From positions 4,782,446 through 4,846,445 of the forward strand of contig NC_063261.1 in assembly GCF_019578655.1 (NCBI RefSeq): a stretch of 64,000 nt of DNA, given 5' to 3'. The DNA comes from Ricinus communis. Taxonomy: Eukaryota > Streptophyta > Magnoliopsida > Malpighiales > Euphorbiaceae. The position numbers and the translations under genes were made by a program. Below are positions 21,937-33,744 of the stretch, in pieces (the stretch's first letter is position 1; each line of letters begins with the position of its first letter). The notes under the pieces were generated by a model that made no database searches, was not told the DNA's origin, and saw only the letters and a program-made list of their open reading frames with translations.

Positions 21937-22941
21937 CTAGGTTTGAGATCTTAGCAGAACCTCTAGACAGAATCCTCTTGACCAAGTATGAGCCTTCCTA
22001 GTTTGGCCTGAACTTTCCTCTTGGGTCGAATGCATAATTCTTGTATGCTTCAATACTAGCTCACCACCTCTGATCTTTCTTGGCCTTACTTTCTTATTGA
22101 ATGCCCTAGCTATCTTTTTCTGATACAACTAAGTGTGGTATAAGGCTTTCATCCTATTCTCATCAAATCAAGGCCAATTGCTGGTATCTTTGCTCAACCC
22201 ACTGATATTCTGGTATTTCAGCTTCCAATACAACTCTCAAAGATTTTTCAGCTTTAACTCAACTCGTAAAACCGCTTCACTTCCGTAAACCATAGAGTAT
22301 AGCGTTTTCTTGGTTGATGTTTGTTCGATTATTCGATATCTCCAAAGCGCAAAGGGTGATCGAAACGACCTATCCTTATGATTCCATGCCATCCTTGAAA
22401 GTATCTTCTTCAGATTCTTATTGCCTAACTTTACCGCTCCATTCGCCTGAGGTCTATACGGAGAAGACCTGTGATGCTCGACCTTGTATTCTGCTAGCAG
22501 GTCTGCTATCTCACCTATGAATTGCACTTTGTTATCCATCACAACATAATGTGGGACTTCGTATCTGCAGATCAGCTTCCTTTCTATGAATCTAGCCATC
22601 TATCTTGCTCCCATGATGGTGAATGACTCAGCTTTAACCCATTTTGAAAAGTAGTCGATGGCTATGACTATGAACTTGTGGCCATTCGAAGGAGGCTTTA
22701 TTTCTCCAAGAATGTTGATACCCTAAGCTGCAAAAGGCCAATGAGATATCAAATTGTGCAGCTTGGTTGGAGGCACATGACTCAGGTCATTGGATAACTG
22801 GCACTCTTGGTATTTCCTTACTAATGCTATACAATCCTTCTCCATCGTCAACCAGTAATAGCTTTGCCACATGATCTTCCTGGTTAACACAATTTTGCTC
22901 ATATGAGGCCTACATACTCCTTTGTGTATTTCCTCCATCAC
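21937..22941 (-). pseudogene. Tat-2 integrase, catalytic residues lost
   Basis: The zinc-binding region (EEIHKGVCRPHMS, then KYQECQ with the first cysteine changed to tyrosine) is at 22941-22723. The core continues with GINILGEI (expected D is N), DYFSKWV, VMDNKVQF (second D kept) and NGAVKLGNKNLKKIL (expected E is K). It ends with the chromodomain-less tail near 21940. Stops occur near 22722 and around 22600. The protein could not integrate DNA even if made. Confidence 0.8.
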
Positions 22942-23770
22942 TATCTAAGCTTCTACTTTGGTTACACAATTGAGTTGTACACCTGACATCATTCTTTTAT
23001 ACAGGACTCCCTCGTGGCTAATGTAATTCCTAGCTTAGACTCGCAGCGGATACCTTTCATTGGCTCTCGCTTCTTCTAGATACTCCATATCCTTTATGAA
23101 CTTCTTTAGATCGTAGAACCATGGCTTCTCTTCTAGTCCCATCTAAACTTGCATAATTGGATTCCCTTAATAACACGGCGCACCTGACTTCACGATCACT
23201 AAAGGTTTCATTGACAGTTGCAAGAGATTAACCCACATAGATGACTGAGTAGCTAATGCATCTGCCATCTGATTCTCATCCTGAGGTAAGTGTATAAAGG
23301 AACACTTGGAGAAGTTCCACACTTAAGTCTTGAAATAATTGACATACGATTTCCATCTCTCTTCTTTTACTTTCCATTCCTCGAAGACTTGTTGAATTAC
23401 CAGCATTGAATCCCCGTAAACCATTAGATGTTTAGCTCATGCTACCACCACCTCTTCTAATCCAAATAAACATGCTTCATACTCTGTCATTTTATTAGTC
23501 ACTTTAAGATCCAACCTTTTGCCATTGGCAGCATCTCCCCTTTTTGTGTGATCAAAACTACTTCTAAGCTTGCACCTCTTGCATTCATGGCTCCATCAAA
23601 GTACATCTTCCATTCTTAGATCTCGGTTGCCCCCAAATTCTCATCAATGAATTATAGATCCTCAGGGTCGTCCTCTTCAATCGCGTTCTAGGCTAGAAAC
23701 TCAGCCACAACCCTACCCTTGACTACCTTATTAGTGATGTACTTAATGTCGAATTTTATTAGGAGCACCA
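22942..23770 (-). pseudogene. Tat-2 archaeal-type RNase H and tether
   Basis: The minus strand reads WKMYFDGAMNARG (about 23575-23615), TNKMTEYEACLFGLEE (about 23455-23505), YGDSMLVIQQVFEEW (about 23390-23435) and QMADALAT (about 23260-23280), then the GLEEKPWFYD linker (23110-23140). Four acidic-residue motifs of an aRNH are recognisable, but stops interrupt the frame. It matches Tat-1 436-1110. Confidence 0.7.
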
Positions 23771-23775
23771 ACCAT

Positions 23776-24260
23776 CTAGCCAGCTTTTCTGTAAGAGATG
23801 GAGTCTTGAATAAGTACTTCAAAGGGTCTATTTTTGAAATTGCACACCTTATAAGATTGAAAGTAGTGCCTCAGCTTCCTTGTAGCCCATATCATGGTTA
23901 GGCACATCTTTTCTACAAGGTTGTACTTTGATTCATAAAGCAGCAACTTCTTGCTAAGGTAATAAATCGCATGCTCCATGTTATTAGATCTGCACTGTAA
24001 TACCATCGCCCCTATAGCTTCCTTTGATTCGAATATCAACTGAGGGTGGCCTCTAATATTAGACCTTGAAATCATATTTGCCCGAGGGCTGTCCAAGCAG
24101 GTCTCACACTCATATCGATGAAGTTTTTCAACCTCCCATTCTCCAAAGTTGATTAAGTCTTGGATCTCGTGCTTGAGACAATTGCACTGGTCTGTCACAT
24201 GCCCCAAAGCCTGATGATACTCACAATACTGACCTTTTTGAGGCTTAAGACTATCTTTCA
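23776..24260 (-). pseudogene. Tat-2 gag zinc finger fused to RNase H by deletion
   Basis: One open stretch begins with the gag finger (YCEYHQALGHVTDQC and LKHEIQDLI) and passes without a stop into RNase H (EAIGAMVLQCRSNNMEHAIYYLSKK). The junction is near 24040-24060. Protease, RT and part of RNase H, present in Tat-1 and Tat-3, are missing. The in-frame fusion probably arose by deletion and is not a designed protein. Confidence 0.75.
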
Positions 24261-25620
24261 GCGATTGGAGCTTAAGCTTTCTACTCCATTTTAAGTGTCA
24301 GAACACCATAAATAATGGTGCCCCCAGCTCGATGAAGGTTCTTTATGGGCTTTTTGGTTTGGCTGCTGGCTCGGCTTGGGGCGGGTCTATGAAAGAGTTC
24401 ATGGTTTTCTCTTCACTGAAGTCTGGGTTAATCATGGACACTTGGTTTAGGGGTGATGTGTAGTTGTAGCTTGGTAAAAGGTTCCTTCTAGTGCTAGGTT
24501 GGTCTCGGTCAGTGAGCTTTCCAGCATCGAATAGCTCATGGATTTCACACTTTTGCCCGATGCAGTTATCGGTATGGTGGCCAGGTGCTTGGTGGAATTT
24601 GCAGTAAGTATTAAGGTTGTATCCAAGTGTGTTTGGGTTCGGTGGGTTCTTTAAGGTGGTAGGTTGGTGCATGCCATTCTGAACTAATCTCTCAAAGATC
24701 TTAGAGAGAGGTTGCTTGAAGTTAGAAAACTTCCTCGGTTGTTACACAACATTCACATCTAGGTTCTTACTTCCTCTAACCTGGTAGTTTGCTTTTCCAC
24801 CAGTTCTCACGATCTTTCTCTTATCATTCTCTATTCCTTGACATGCAACCCGTCATCGTATAGATCCATGAAGATCTTTGGGTTCATCATCTGCAACCTT
24901 TCAACCTATCTAAGAAGGATATTTCGGACCACCATATGAACTTAGTCCTTTTCACAGGGCTTGTTCTTCATCAGGCTAGCCTTATTCCTCCACTTGGTCA
25001 GAAAATCAGAGAAGGGCTCATTTGGCTTCTGCTTAGTGGATTCGAGATCCCTGATTAACACTTCCAAATAAGTGTTATAAATCTCGCCACTCAGCTTTGG
25101 TGGATTTCCCAAGATCGTGGTACCAGTTGACTGCAGGTCCTTCCAATGACAACACAAATAACTTAACAAGGGCAGTCTCCCTCTTAGCCCGGTCAAGCAT
25201 GCACTCATCGAAATCTTAAAAGTTCTAGGGCACTCCCCTTCTAGTTAGGTCTTTGGCATTGGTCGTAGCAGCAACAGTTTCAGCAATAACCACAGCTGGG
25301 TCAATAGCAACAAGCGGGTTAGCCGATGCAGTCAGAGCAAGAGGTGAGGCTTGGTTTGCAGCCATCCCGGCTCTTGGTTTGCAGCCATCCCGGCTAAGAG
25401 TTGTTGAAGTTCCTCCCGAATCACAACCCTCAAGTCTTTGATTACAACATTCTTGAGGATCTCAACGTCTTGTTTATTAGTTCTTTCGTTGGCAATCTCT
25501 TCTTGGCATCTCGGTCTTTCTAACTGCTCAACACAATTCTGATCCTTAGAGAGATGGGCACTCTTTCCAACCTCCCATTGTCTTACCTCTTCCAACCCGC
25601 AAGAGAGTCTATATGGCTAA
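24261..25620 (-). pseudogene. Tat-2 gag
   Basis: From the start near 25600, the order is a charged N-terminus (EEVRQWEVGKS), an alanine-rich section, the gag core with PNEPFSDFLTKWRNKAS (24980-25030) and a first zinc finger YCKFHQAPGHHTDNC (24570-24620). The second finger is in the fusion above, so gag ends with two CxxH...H...C-type fingers, as in other Tat gags. Stops at 24938 and elsewhere break it. A local repeat of 'ggtttgcagccatcccggct' occurs at 25353-25393. Confidence 0.65.
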
Positions 25621-26310
25621 AAAAGAAAAAGTTAGTATGATACATGTGATGCATGATGCATGTGTTATGCACAAGGACAAAAGAAAAAAAGGTTAGCACA
25701 CATAGTAGAATACAATTCCTCCTTCCAACCTTATTACTCTCGCACACGGTTCGTCATGAATCTTTCTTCCCTAGAATTCTTGGCTTGGGCTTTCTATCAA
25801 CAGGGGATAGTAGGCTCGACACACATACCATAAGCTCTCAAAACAGGTTAAACCAAACAAGGTGATATTTCTCAACATAAGCATAAAAGCCTGCATATTT
25901 TGGGCATAGGGCATGGTTCCATATTTGGGCCAAGGCCTTTCAATACTTGGGCTTGGAACACTTACAAGGAAGAAAATAGCAAGCAATCATGTACCTAGGG
26001 AGATTACTACGGTCATTACCACGAGCTAAATCTTGGGTAAGAATAAAAGGCTTCCACAAGCAAAAAGTGTTCTTTCTTAGCTCGTCTCCCCACTTAAGGG
26101 TCCATGCGATGAAGAAAATACACCCATTACTTGTAAGTGATGGTAGCTAGTGTCGCAATTCTAGGATTCGAGTGGAACCAAAGGACTGCTAGCCGACGCC
26201 ATCGGGGCTATAGGGACCAATGTGTATAGTGTGTGAAAGTATAGTGATGCAAGAATAATTTTTCAAACAATAAATTTAAAGAAAAACATACAATAGAATC
26301 AACTTCTCTT
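25621..26310 (-). other. Tat-2 leader
   Basis: No gene. The stretch 25640-26149 is homologous to the Tat-1 leader. 26150-26310 is absent in Tat-1. It may hold the packaging signal, but no structure can be assigned from sequence alone. Confidence 0.5.
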
Positions 26311-26329
26311 ATCCTCAGTGGAGTCGCCA
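26311..26329 (-). promoter_or_regulatory. Tat-2 primer binding site (tRNA-Arg type)
   Basis: The minus strand TGGCGACTCCACTGAGGAT begins 3 bases after the LTR. It matches the complement of the plant tRNA-Arg(ACG) 3' end except at two positions. tRNA-Arg priming is common in Tat/Ogre elements. Confidence 0.75.
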
Positions 26330-26332
26330 CTA

Positions 26333-28570
26333 TGGGCGGCGGTTTCGGACGCGCACCCAAGTATCTTTAGCTACTATAGCACTGTAAGCCTTTTCAACCT
26401 AATAAAAAATATGCTAACTATCATTGAAACTAGCGCGAGGTGGGAGCCGCCACCCGGATAATCATCGGGACACTTTTACTAATGAGTGGCGTTTCTCAGA
26501 TTTCATAAGGAAGGTTATTAGTCCAGAGATGGATCCGGAAGCCAACTTCCTTATTTGTGTATATTAGTCCTTAATTTTATTATTTAACAAAGTATTCCCT
26601 ATAAATACAAATAATTTATACACAGACATGCTAAAACAACAAATAATGCACCTAAGTCTAGCCCATTTTATTCAAGCACAACCCATGTTTAAGTTGTTAA
26701 TCTAGTTTACTAACCAATTTGTGTAAGGCCCACCTAGTCTAGCCTGATTACATGTTATGTTCTTTAGATTCCAGCCTTTAGGCCTAAGGGACTACTTATT
26801 ATGAGATGCCCATTCATTATGATTCAACCCTAATTAAGTTCATAACCCTAACTAGACATACTAAAGCCCGCTAGTCTATTTGGATTTTAAGGTTTCAGGC
26901 TCGGTTAAGGTTGATTAGCCTATCAGACTACCAAATTCATGTTGGATAAGTTTTTAGCCCTAGTCTATGTGGCCTATTTTAATTAATCAGCACTTAATCA
27001 TGTATTGAATTAACATAAAATAAAATAAAAACCAAAATAAAACAAAAATAACCTAATTATTTCAACCCGCCTACAACTACAATTGCAAAAATGAAAAGAC
27101 CTAAAACTATATAGAGGCCAAGAATACATCAAAACACATAAAAAATACATGAAATTTAGTGTCTGCTTGAACAATCGATCGACTATACATAAAGAGCATA
27201 TCGGCTCTAGGGTCCTTTGGCCGGTATTTATCGATTTTCCTTCGATCGCTAGCACAATCTCATGTCCCTAAAGCAATTTACACATGCACAAACGTTAAAA
27301 GTTGATTAGAATAAGATGAAATATATTAAAAACATCAAAGTAAAAGTTACAGAAACCAATCAAAATCCTAAATAACAAAAAAACACTAAATATTGTGAAC
27401 TTAACAGAAGACGATCAAAACAGATGAATCATGTTTTAACAGATTTAATTGCTTAATCATTTTAACAAATAGATTTAAATATTAACCCTATAACATGTTT
27501 CTAATCAAATCTAAAACCCTAATTGGCAAAACATCAGATCTCAAAAAATCTCAAATTCTTAATATTAAGTTCAAAACCTTATTATTATGCATATTAATAA
27601 AAACCTAATCTAATCATATTTATCATAGATCAAAATCCTAATCATGCTTCTAATAATAAATAATATAATAAAAACACAAGAAGGAATGAAAGAACCGATT
27701 TTTATGATGAATGCGGATGTGTGGTAGAAGAAACCCTCAGGTTGTCACCGTGGATGTTGGATCTGCGAGTCTCAAGCGATGAGGATGTAGTTGAGTCGAA
27801 GACTAGGTAGGAATTCAGTGTTGGATCTAGCTTTGTGAAATCTTCTGTCGATTGAGAAATAGTTTTATAAAATACTCTTTCTTAAGTGACTTGTTTCCTA
27901 AAATTACTCTTTCTTATGTGAATTGTATTCTTGAATATTGACTTCGATCAACAGTACTTTTCTTTCTGTTTTCTTTTGATTTTCTTTCTTTTTCTTCTTT
28001 CTCAATGTTTCTTTTCTCTTGATTTCATTTATGATTGAATTTTAATTTGTGATTCCTCCCTAAAACTCTAAACACTTCTTTCTATTTATAGAGGTAGGGT
28101 TTCAAAGAAAATCATAAAAAAATAAAATATTTTAGGAAATATCGATAAATATCCAATTGATTTATTTAAAATTTAAATAATTATCGATAAAACAGTGATT
28201 ATCGTCAATGTAACCTTCAAGAATCTGTATCTAAACATAAAATCATTCTAAAAACGACGTTGGACTGTCAAAATTCAATCGGTGCTATGAAGAGTCGATT
28301 GACTCTATGTAGAGCCGATTACCTCTATAGAGGAAGTTTTAAAATTTACAGTTTAGTCCCTGATTTTATAAAAATCACCATTTTAACTCTCAAATTTAAA
28401 TTTTTTTGACAATTAAGTCCAAATTGATTTCAAAAAGGTAATTCTAACCTCGATCCTAGCTTCAGATTTGCCTATTCTTTATGTCCTGAGACTCGAGAAG
28501 ACAGTAACTTTCATTATGGGATTTTTTTATTTTTTTCTCAATATTTAGATCCGGAAAAAAGATGCTGACA
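26333..28570 (-). repeat. Tat-2 5' LTR
   Basis: On the minus strand it starts TGTCAGCATC (28570) and ends in CA (26333). It is homologous to 4996-7136. A TATA box CTATAAATAG is at 28082-28091 (minus), with AGCCGAT-type motifs at 27175-27210 and 28270-28330. Confidence 0.9.
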
Positions 28571-29996
28571 ATTTTTAAATGTTGTGGGGTAATTAGTATA
28601 ATATGAAAAAATACAAGGGGCAAATAGCAAATAATAAATTTTATGAAATTGAAAAGTAAAATTAAATAAAATAATTTAAAATTTTAACCAGAACTGAATA
28701 CGTTAATACATCCGATTATATCCAAATCTGTGATTATCGGAATCGAAAAAAGTATGGCAAAAAAAATCGGAGTTCAGCACAACTTGAACGTGATATTAGT
28801 AGAACCAGAAGTCATCTAAGCTGAAATGACCAAATCTAAAAATATCCAAAATCCAAAATCATTTTACCCGAATCCGACTTGATCCGTCCATTTCCAGCCT
28901 CTATTTGGCAACGTGAAGTTATGTTCTAGCCACTGAGCCAAACTGCTGAACCTGGAACTTCGAAAAGTAGACAAACTCGTAAACAGCAGAAGTGCGCAGA
29001 AGAATACTCATAGCCGAACTTATTCTTTTTCTTTTCAAATACCTGTCTCTTGCAAGCCATTACCGGGCCTAATTTTAATTAAAAACTCTGTTACAATTAC
29101 GTTTCAGCATTTTTTTAACTCTAACCCTCCACCTGTTTGATCAAATGTTTTAATGTGCATCACCGACAATTCTTTTTTTAAAAGAATTAATGCCCATGGT
29201 TTGTTCTGATGTTATATACTACTCCTACTTTCTGTGATCACATTACGTGCTATGATTTGATGCTTACTGTAATGTGGTTGGTTGGTTTGATGCTGCTGAA
29301 CGTGTAACTTGAATGACTTATTGCAAAGAAACATTCATTTAGGATGATTAGAGTGTAACACTGTGCTCTTTTTCTATTTTTGCAATTTGTTGCATGATTT
29401 TTAGTTATGTGGTGCTATAATTTTCCAGTAGCATTGCTGAGGAATTAACTGCTAGAGATTGTTTCATATGTAAATTTTAAATGCCATCAACACAGTCAGT
29501 TTTCATGTTTTGCAACCCACGATACTCTTGTAAAACAAAACAATCTAATCTGATCCCGTCTTCAGTTGACCTGTCCCAAGCCTGTATAGTAATACGATAA
29601 TGACTATGACCATCTAATATATCTAGTTATCAAATTATTGCAGTACATTCTGATGTCATGTTGATCATTAAATCACCCGTATATGTTTGTCATCCTTGTC
29701 TGCCATGACTGTTAGCAATTTTTACTTCAAATAATAGCATAAAAAGCCACTTTATCCTCATTTTTTCCTCAATTCATGATCCTTGCATATCATTATTGCT
29801 GACTTGCTGTTAACAATCAATCATTTTAAGTTGATGTTATTATTTGTTGCTGAGCCTAATGTCGCCGACTTTATGTCAAAAAAGAAATTTTAGGGAACTT
29901 ACTATGCTCAAACCTCAAAGATCTGGATTTTTCAAAGCGCTGCTTATTTGCTAATTTGAGATGTTCGTGAGTTTGAGCTTTAGGATAGACGACTTT
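28571..29996 (+). other. Host DNA upstream of the SPP pseudogene
   Basis: AT-rich, with no ORF or TE end recognised. It should contain the former SPP promoter and 5'UTR, but no TATA box can be singled out. Confidence 0.4.
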
Positions 29997-30717
29997 ATGG
30001 ATCGCCTTGATGGTTCTGCATTTCTCGTGATAGTTTCAGATCTTGATTTTACAATGGTAAATCTGTTGGCTACTTGTTCTAGTGTGCTGAAGGCCATCCT
30101 GAAGTCATCTTATTTCAATACATGCTTGTCATTGTAGGTTGATCATCTTGACCTTAAGAACCTTGCCCTTTTGAGATTTAATGCACTATGGGAAACCTAC
30201 TACCGCCAAAATTCTCTGCTTGTTTTCTCTATTGGAAGGTCACCTACAATTTATAAATAGTTGAAGAATGAGAAACCCTTACTGACCCCTGACATAACCA
30301 TAACATCTGTTGGAACTGAGATTATGTATGGTGAATCATTGGTAAGAGATGATGGATGGGAACAATATTTGAATAACAAATGGAACAAAAAAATTGTCAT
30401 AGAGGAAACAAGCAAGTTTCCTGAGCTTACTCCTCAAGTATTGCTATGTCGCTACTTGACATTAATTGCTTATATGTCTAATAGCTCAGTCTAGATACTG
30501 GTTTTATGACTTTTGAATTTTATTTTTCTATTATACTAGAATTGCGCGGAAAATAAATAAAAATGTTAGTATGGTATATTAGTATTTATTAGTAGATCAT
30601 TGCAGGTAGAAACCGAGCAACGGCCTCACAAGGTGAGCTTTTTCGTGGAGAAGACTAAAGCCTTGGAAGTAATAAAGTCTCTTTCAAGTCTTCTAGAGAA
30701 ACGTGGGGTAAGAATGT
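29997..30717 (+). pseudogene. SPP: SPP exons 1-3 (HAD motif I and cap start)
   Basis: Exon 1 (29997-30056) starts MDRLDGSAFLVIVSDLDFTM; the two catalytic aspartates and the threonine of DxDxT are kept, but the usual histidine is phenylalanine. Exon 2 (30138-30437) has LLRFNALWE, then FSIGRSPT, where plant SPPs read FSTGRSPT, then an in-frame TAG at 30259 in place of glutamate. Exon 3 (30606-30717) ends LEKRG. All three donors are GT. Confidence 0.85.
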
Positions 30718-31166
30718 ATCTTGATCAAAACCTTAAGAGTGTGTAGTTTCATCTCAAAATAGGTCAATTGTATTCTCAGGCTGTCAGTCATGTATAAGTT
30801 TGTTCTATCTGATTAAGTTCAGTTAATAACTAAAAAAATATATAGTCGTTAACTTTTATCTATCATATACGCGTTCTTGATTATTGCTAATTGAAATCAG
30901 AGTATAAGACAAACTGAGGAATGGATATCTTGTTGTATCTACTATTCACCAATTCTACATGTATATATACAAGTTGAGAAATCATATTTTAGGAAGGAGA
31001 ATCAATTACAATTAATCTACAATAAATCGACCTTAATTACTTCCTATATATCATTCTATAATTACTTCCTATTCTATATTATACAACCTATAACCCTCCC
31101 CCTCAAGCTGGAGCATAAATGTTAATCATGCCCAGCTTGTTACAAAAATTATCAACCTTAACTCCA

Positions 31167-31373
31167 TTAAGAGCCTCTATGAAAATATCTCCAAATTGTT
31201 TTCCAATTTTCATATATCCTGTAGAGATCAAATCTTACTGAATCTTTCACGAACGAAGTGATAATCAATTTTAATATGTTTGGTTCGCTCATGAAAACCA
31301 AATTAGAAGTAATATGAAGCACAACTTGGTTGTCACACCACAACTTTGCGGGCCTTGAGACCTTAAAACCCAC
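31167..31373 (-). pseudogene. Copia-1 RNase H fragment
   Basis: The minus strand reads KLWCDNQVVLHITSNLVF, the copia RNase H region with the catalytic aspartate in CDNQ. The frame shifts after this point, where relatives have E-R-T-K-H-I. Confidence 0.75.
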
Positions 31374-31628
31374 TATTGAGAAGCTGATGTATCCACATTA
31401 TCTCATACACAGACTTGGCCATAGCTCTATATTCAGATTCTGCACTTGATCGTGGAACTACATTCTATTTTTAGCTTTTCTATGAAACTAAATTACCTTC
31501 AACAAAAACACAATGTCTTGAAGTGGATCTTCGATCTTTCTTAGATCTTGCCCAATCAGCATTTGAAGAACATTCAATCCTAGTGTGACCATGATTATCA
31601 TACAAAATTCCACATCCAGGTGCCCCTT

Positions 31629-32135
31629 TTAAATAGCACAAGATTTGTTCCACTGCCTTCCAGTGATCACTAGTTGGAGATAAAATATAATGACTTCTCT
31701 AACTGAATAGGCAATATATGGACGAGTTACAGTAAGATAATTCAACTTCCCAACTAATCTTCTATATCTCTTAGGATCTTCAAACAATTCACCATCTTTT
31801 ATAAGCTGCACATTAGAAACCATTGGAGTATTACACGGTTTAACCCCCAATTTTCCTGTTTCAAATAATAAGTTAAGCACATACTTTCTTTGAGACAAAA
31901 AGATTTCATTCTTACTCCTGGTCATTTTAACTCCTAAGACATATCTTAGTATTCCTGAATCTTTGGTATGAAATTCAATGTGAAGAAAGGATTTAAGTGA
32001 AATCCCTGTAGAGTCGCTACCAATGATGACAACATCATCCATATACAAAACTAATAAAATGATGTCGCTATCAGATTGTTTATAGAAAACAGAGTGATCA
32101 CTTACTTTTCTGCATGTCAAACTTCTCAACAACAT
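31629..32135 (-). pseudogene. Copia-1 reverse transcriptase, C-terminal part
   Basis: A 168-residue open stretch has the catalytic box LVLYMDDVVIIG, FHTKDSGILRYVLGVK and YRRLVGKLNYLTVTRPYIAYSV, all standard copia RT landmarks. The N-terminal half is split from it by stops and deletion at 32136-32260. Confidence 0.85.
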
Positions 32136-32260
32136 GACTTAACTTACCAAACTGGCATGAAGACTTTGTTTCATGCATTCGAGGAGTTGCAAAGGCGACA
32201 TACTTTCCCATACTCTTCCTGAGCAACAAAGTTAGGTGGTTGCTACATGTAGACTTTCTC

Positions 32261-33100
32261 CTAAAGGTCACTATGAAAAAAGAAATTTTTTATGTTTAAC
32301 TGATGCAGAGGCCAATGATGAGCAGCTGCCATAGAAATAAATAGCCTCACAGAGGTAAGTTTAGCAATAGGATAAAATGTGTCAAGGTATCTGTTAAGAC
32401 TAGGACAATAACACCTATATCCCTTTTGCACACGAGAATATCTAAGAAAGGTACACTTTAATGATTTAGGATTAAGTTTTGTAACCGGAGGGTGGATATC
32501 CTGAACAAAGCAACCAAATATCCTAGGTTCAATGGGAAAAAATGTCTTATTAGGAAAGAGAACATGAAAAGGAATCTTAACAAACAGGACTAAGGAAGGC
32601 ATTCGTTTGATTAGAAAACAAGTTGTAGAAATAGCTTCAGGCCAAAATGTTTAGGAACCTGCATCTGAAATCACAAAGCTCTAGCAGTTTTAAGATGTCT
32701 ATTCTTTCTCTCAGCAACACAATTCTGAGGTGTCCACATAAGATGTTTGATGAAGAATATGTTGGATCATATAATTTTGAAAAGTTTTTGATAAATATTT
32801 CTTAGCATTATCACTTGTCAAAAGTTGCACAGAACTAAATTGAGTTCGAATCTCATCACAAAAGGTTGGAAAAATGAGAGAATAATTCTCGATGATTTTT
32901 CATTAGATACAACCATGTCATTTGAGAATAATCATCAACAAAGTAATAAAATATCTAAACCCAGTTTTAGATATGACTGGTCAAGGACCTCAAACATCCG
33001 AATGCACTAACTAAGAAAGGAGCATTGGCTCGTTTATTGACTTTTGGATTAGAACTGAGATGATGATGTTTGGCAAACTGACAAGACTCATGATCTAAAG
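32261..33100 (-). pseudogene. Copia-1 integrase remnant joined to RT start
   Basis: 32602-32261 passes from the integrase C-terminal GCFVQDIHPPVTKLNPKSLK region directly into RT (FYPIAKLTSVRLFISMAAAH, HQLNIKNFFFHSDL), so the segment between them is deleted. 32640-33000 on the same strand shows integrase core words (LTSDNAKKYLS) with many stops. Confidence 0.65.
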
Positions 33101-33116
33101 AGGTCATGCTAGAAAA

Positions 33117-33744
33117 TCAAGGACACTGTAACGTAGGAAAAAAAGAATGACCCAACCGGCAATATGCTTCAAAAGGAGTGATGACTCTGATACATGCTAT
33201 AAACTTTGGTATTTGTGTGCCAAGGATGTAGAGACCTCCAAACTCATGTCCCTTACCAATAATCTTCTTCGTCGTAAGATGCTGAACTAAACAATAATCA
33301 GAAAAAAAGAGAGAACAATTGAGAGTACGAGTGAGTTTACTGATAGAAATCAAATTAAAGGATAACTGAGGTAGACTAAGGACAGATGACAGAGAGCAAT
33401 GGTGTGGGATTAATTGTTTCAGATCCAATAACACAAGATGTTGATCCATCAGCTAAAGTAATAGGAGAGATAGATTTATATGACTGAAAGGTAGATAATC
33501 AACTAGAATTACCTATCATGTGATATCTAGCACAAAAATCAATGACCCACTTTGAAGAGGTGGAAATAAGACATGTATTAGGTTTACCTGACTCGGCAAT
33601 GGCAGTAACAAGACTGGACTGAGGTTTCATTGCTTTTTGAAGCCGAATTAATATGGCATACTTATCTGTAGATATCATAACAGACTTTCTAGAGGTCTCA
33701 GAAGTAGAGGCAACATGGGCAGACTGAGCTTTCTTATACTGCAA
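33117..33744 (-). pseudogene. Copia-1 protease and pre-integrase region
   Basis: 33744-33499 ends WVIDFCARYHMIGNSS, where active copia proteases read D-S-G-A; the catalytic aspartate is kept but the following S-G is F-C. 33449-33117 has LSFNLISISKLT and AYCRLGHSF, the pre-integrase domain. Confidence 0.7.

Larger units (their letters stand above)
4996..28570 (-). mobile_element. Tat-2, Tat-lineage element with antisense PMD gene
   Basis: Order on the minus strand: 5' LTR 28570-26333, PBS 26329-26311, gag, RNase H joined to gag by a deletion, aRNH, integrase, spacer with stem-loops, the 3' end of an opposite-strand PMD gene, that gene's promoter, tandem repeats, PPT, and 3' LTR 7136-4996. The protease and RT are missing through an internal deletion near 24040, so this is a non-autonomous derivative. 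It was later entered by Athila-A (7345-16094) and by a hAT derivative (17779-19482). Without these it would be about 13 kb. Confidence 0.8.

Noticed and set aside
30261..30494. Separate 77-residue gene
   Set aside because: It is the part of SPP exon 2 after the nonsense codon, running into intron 2.
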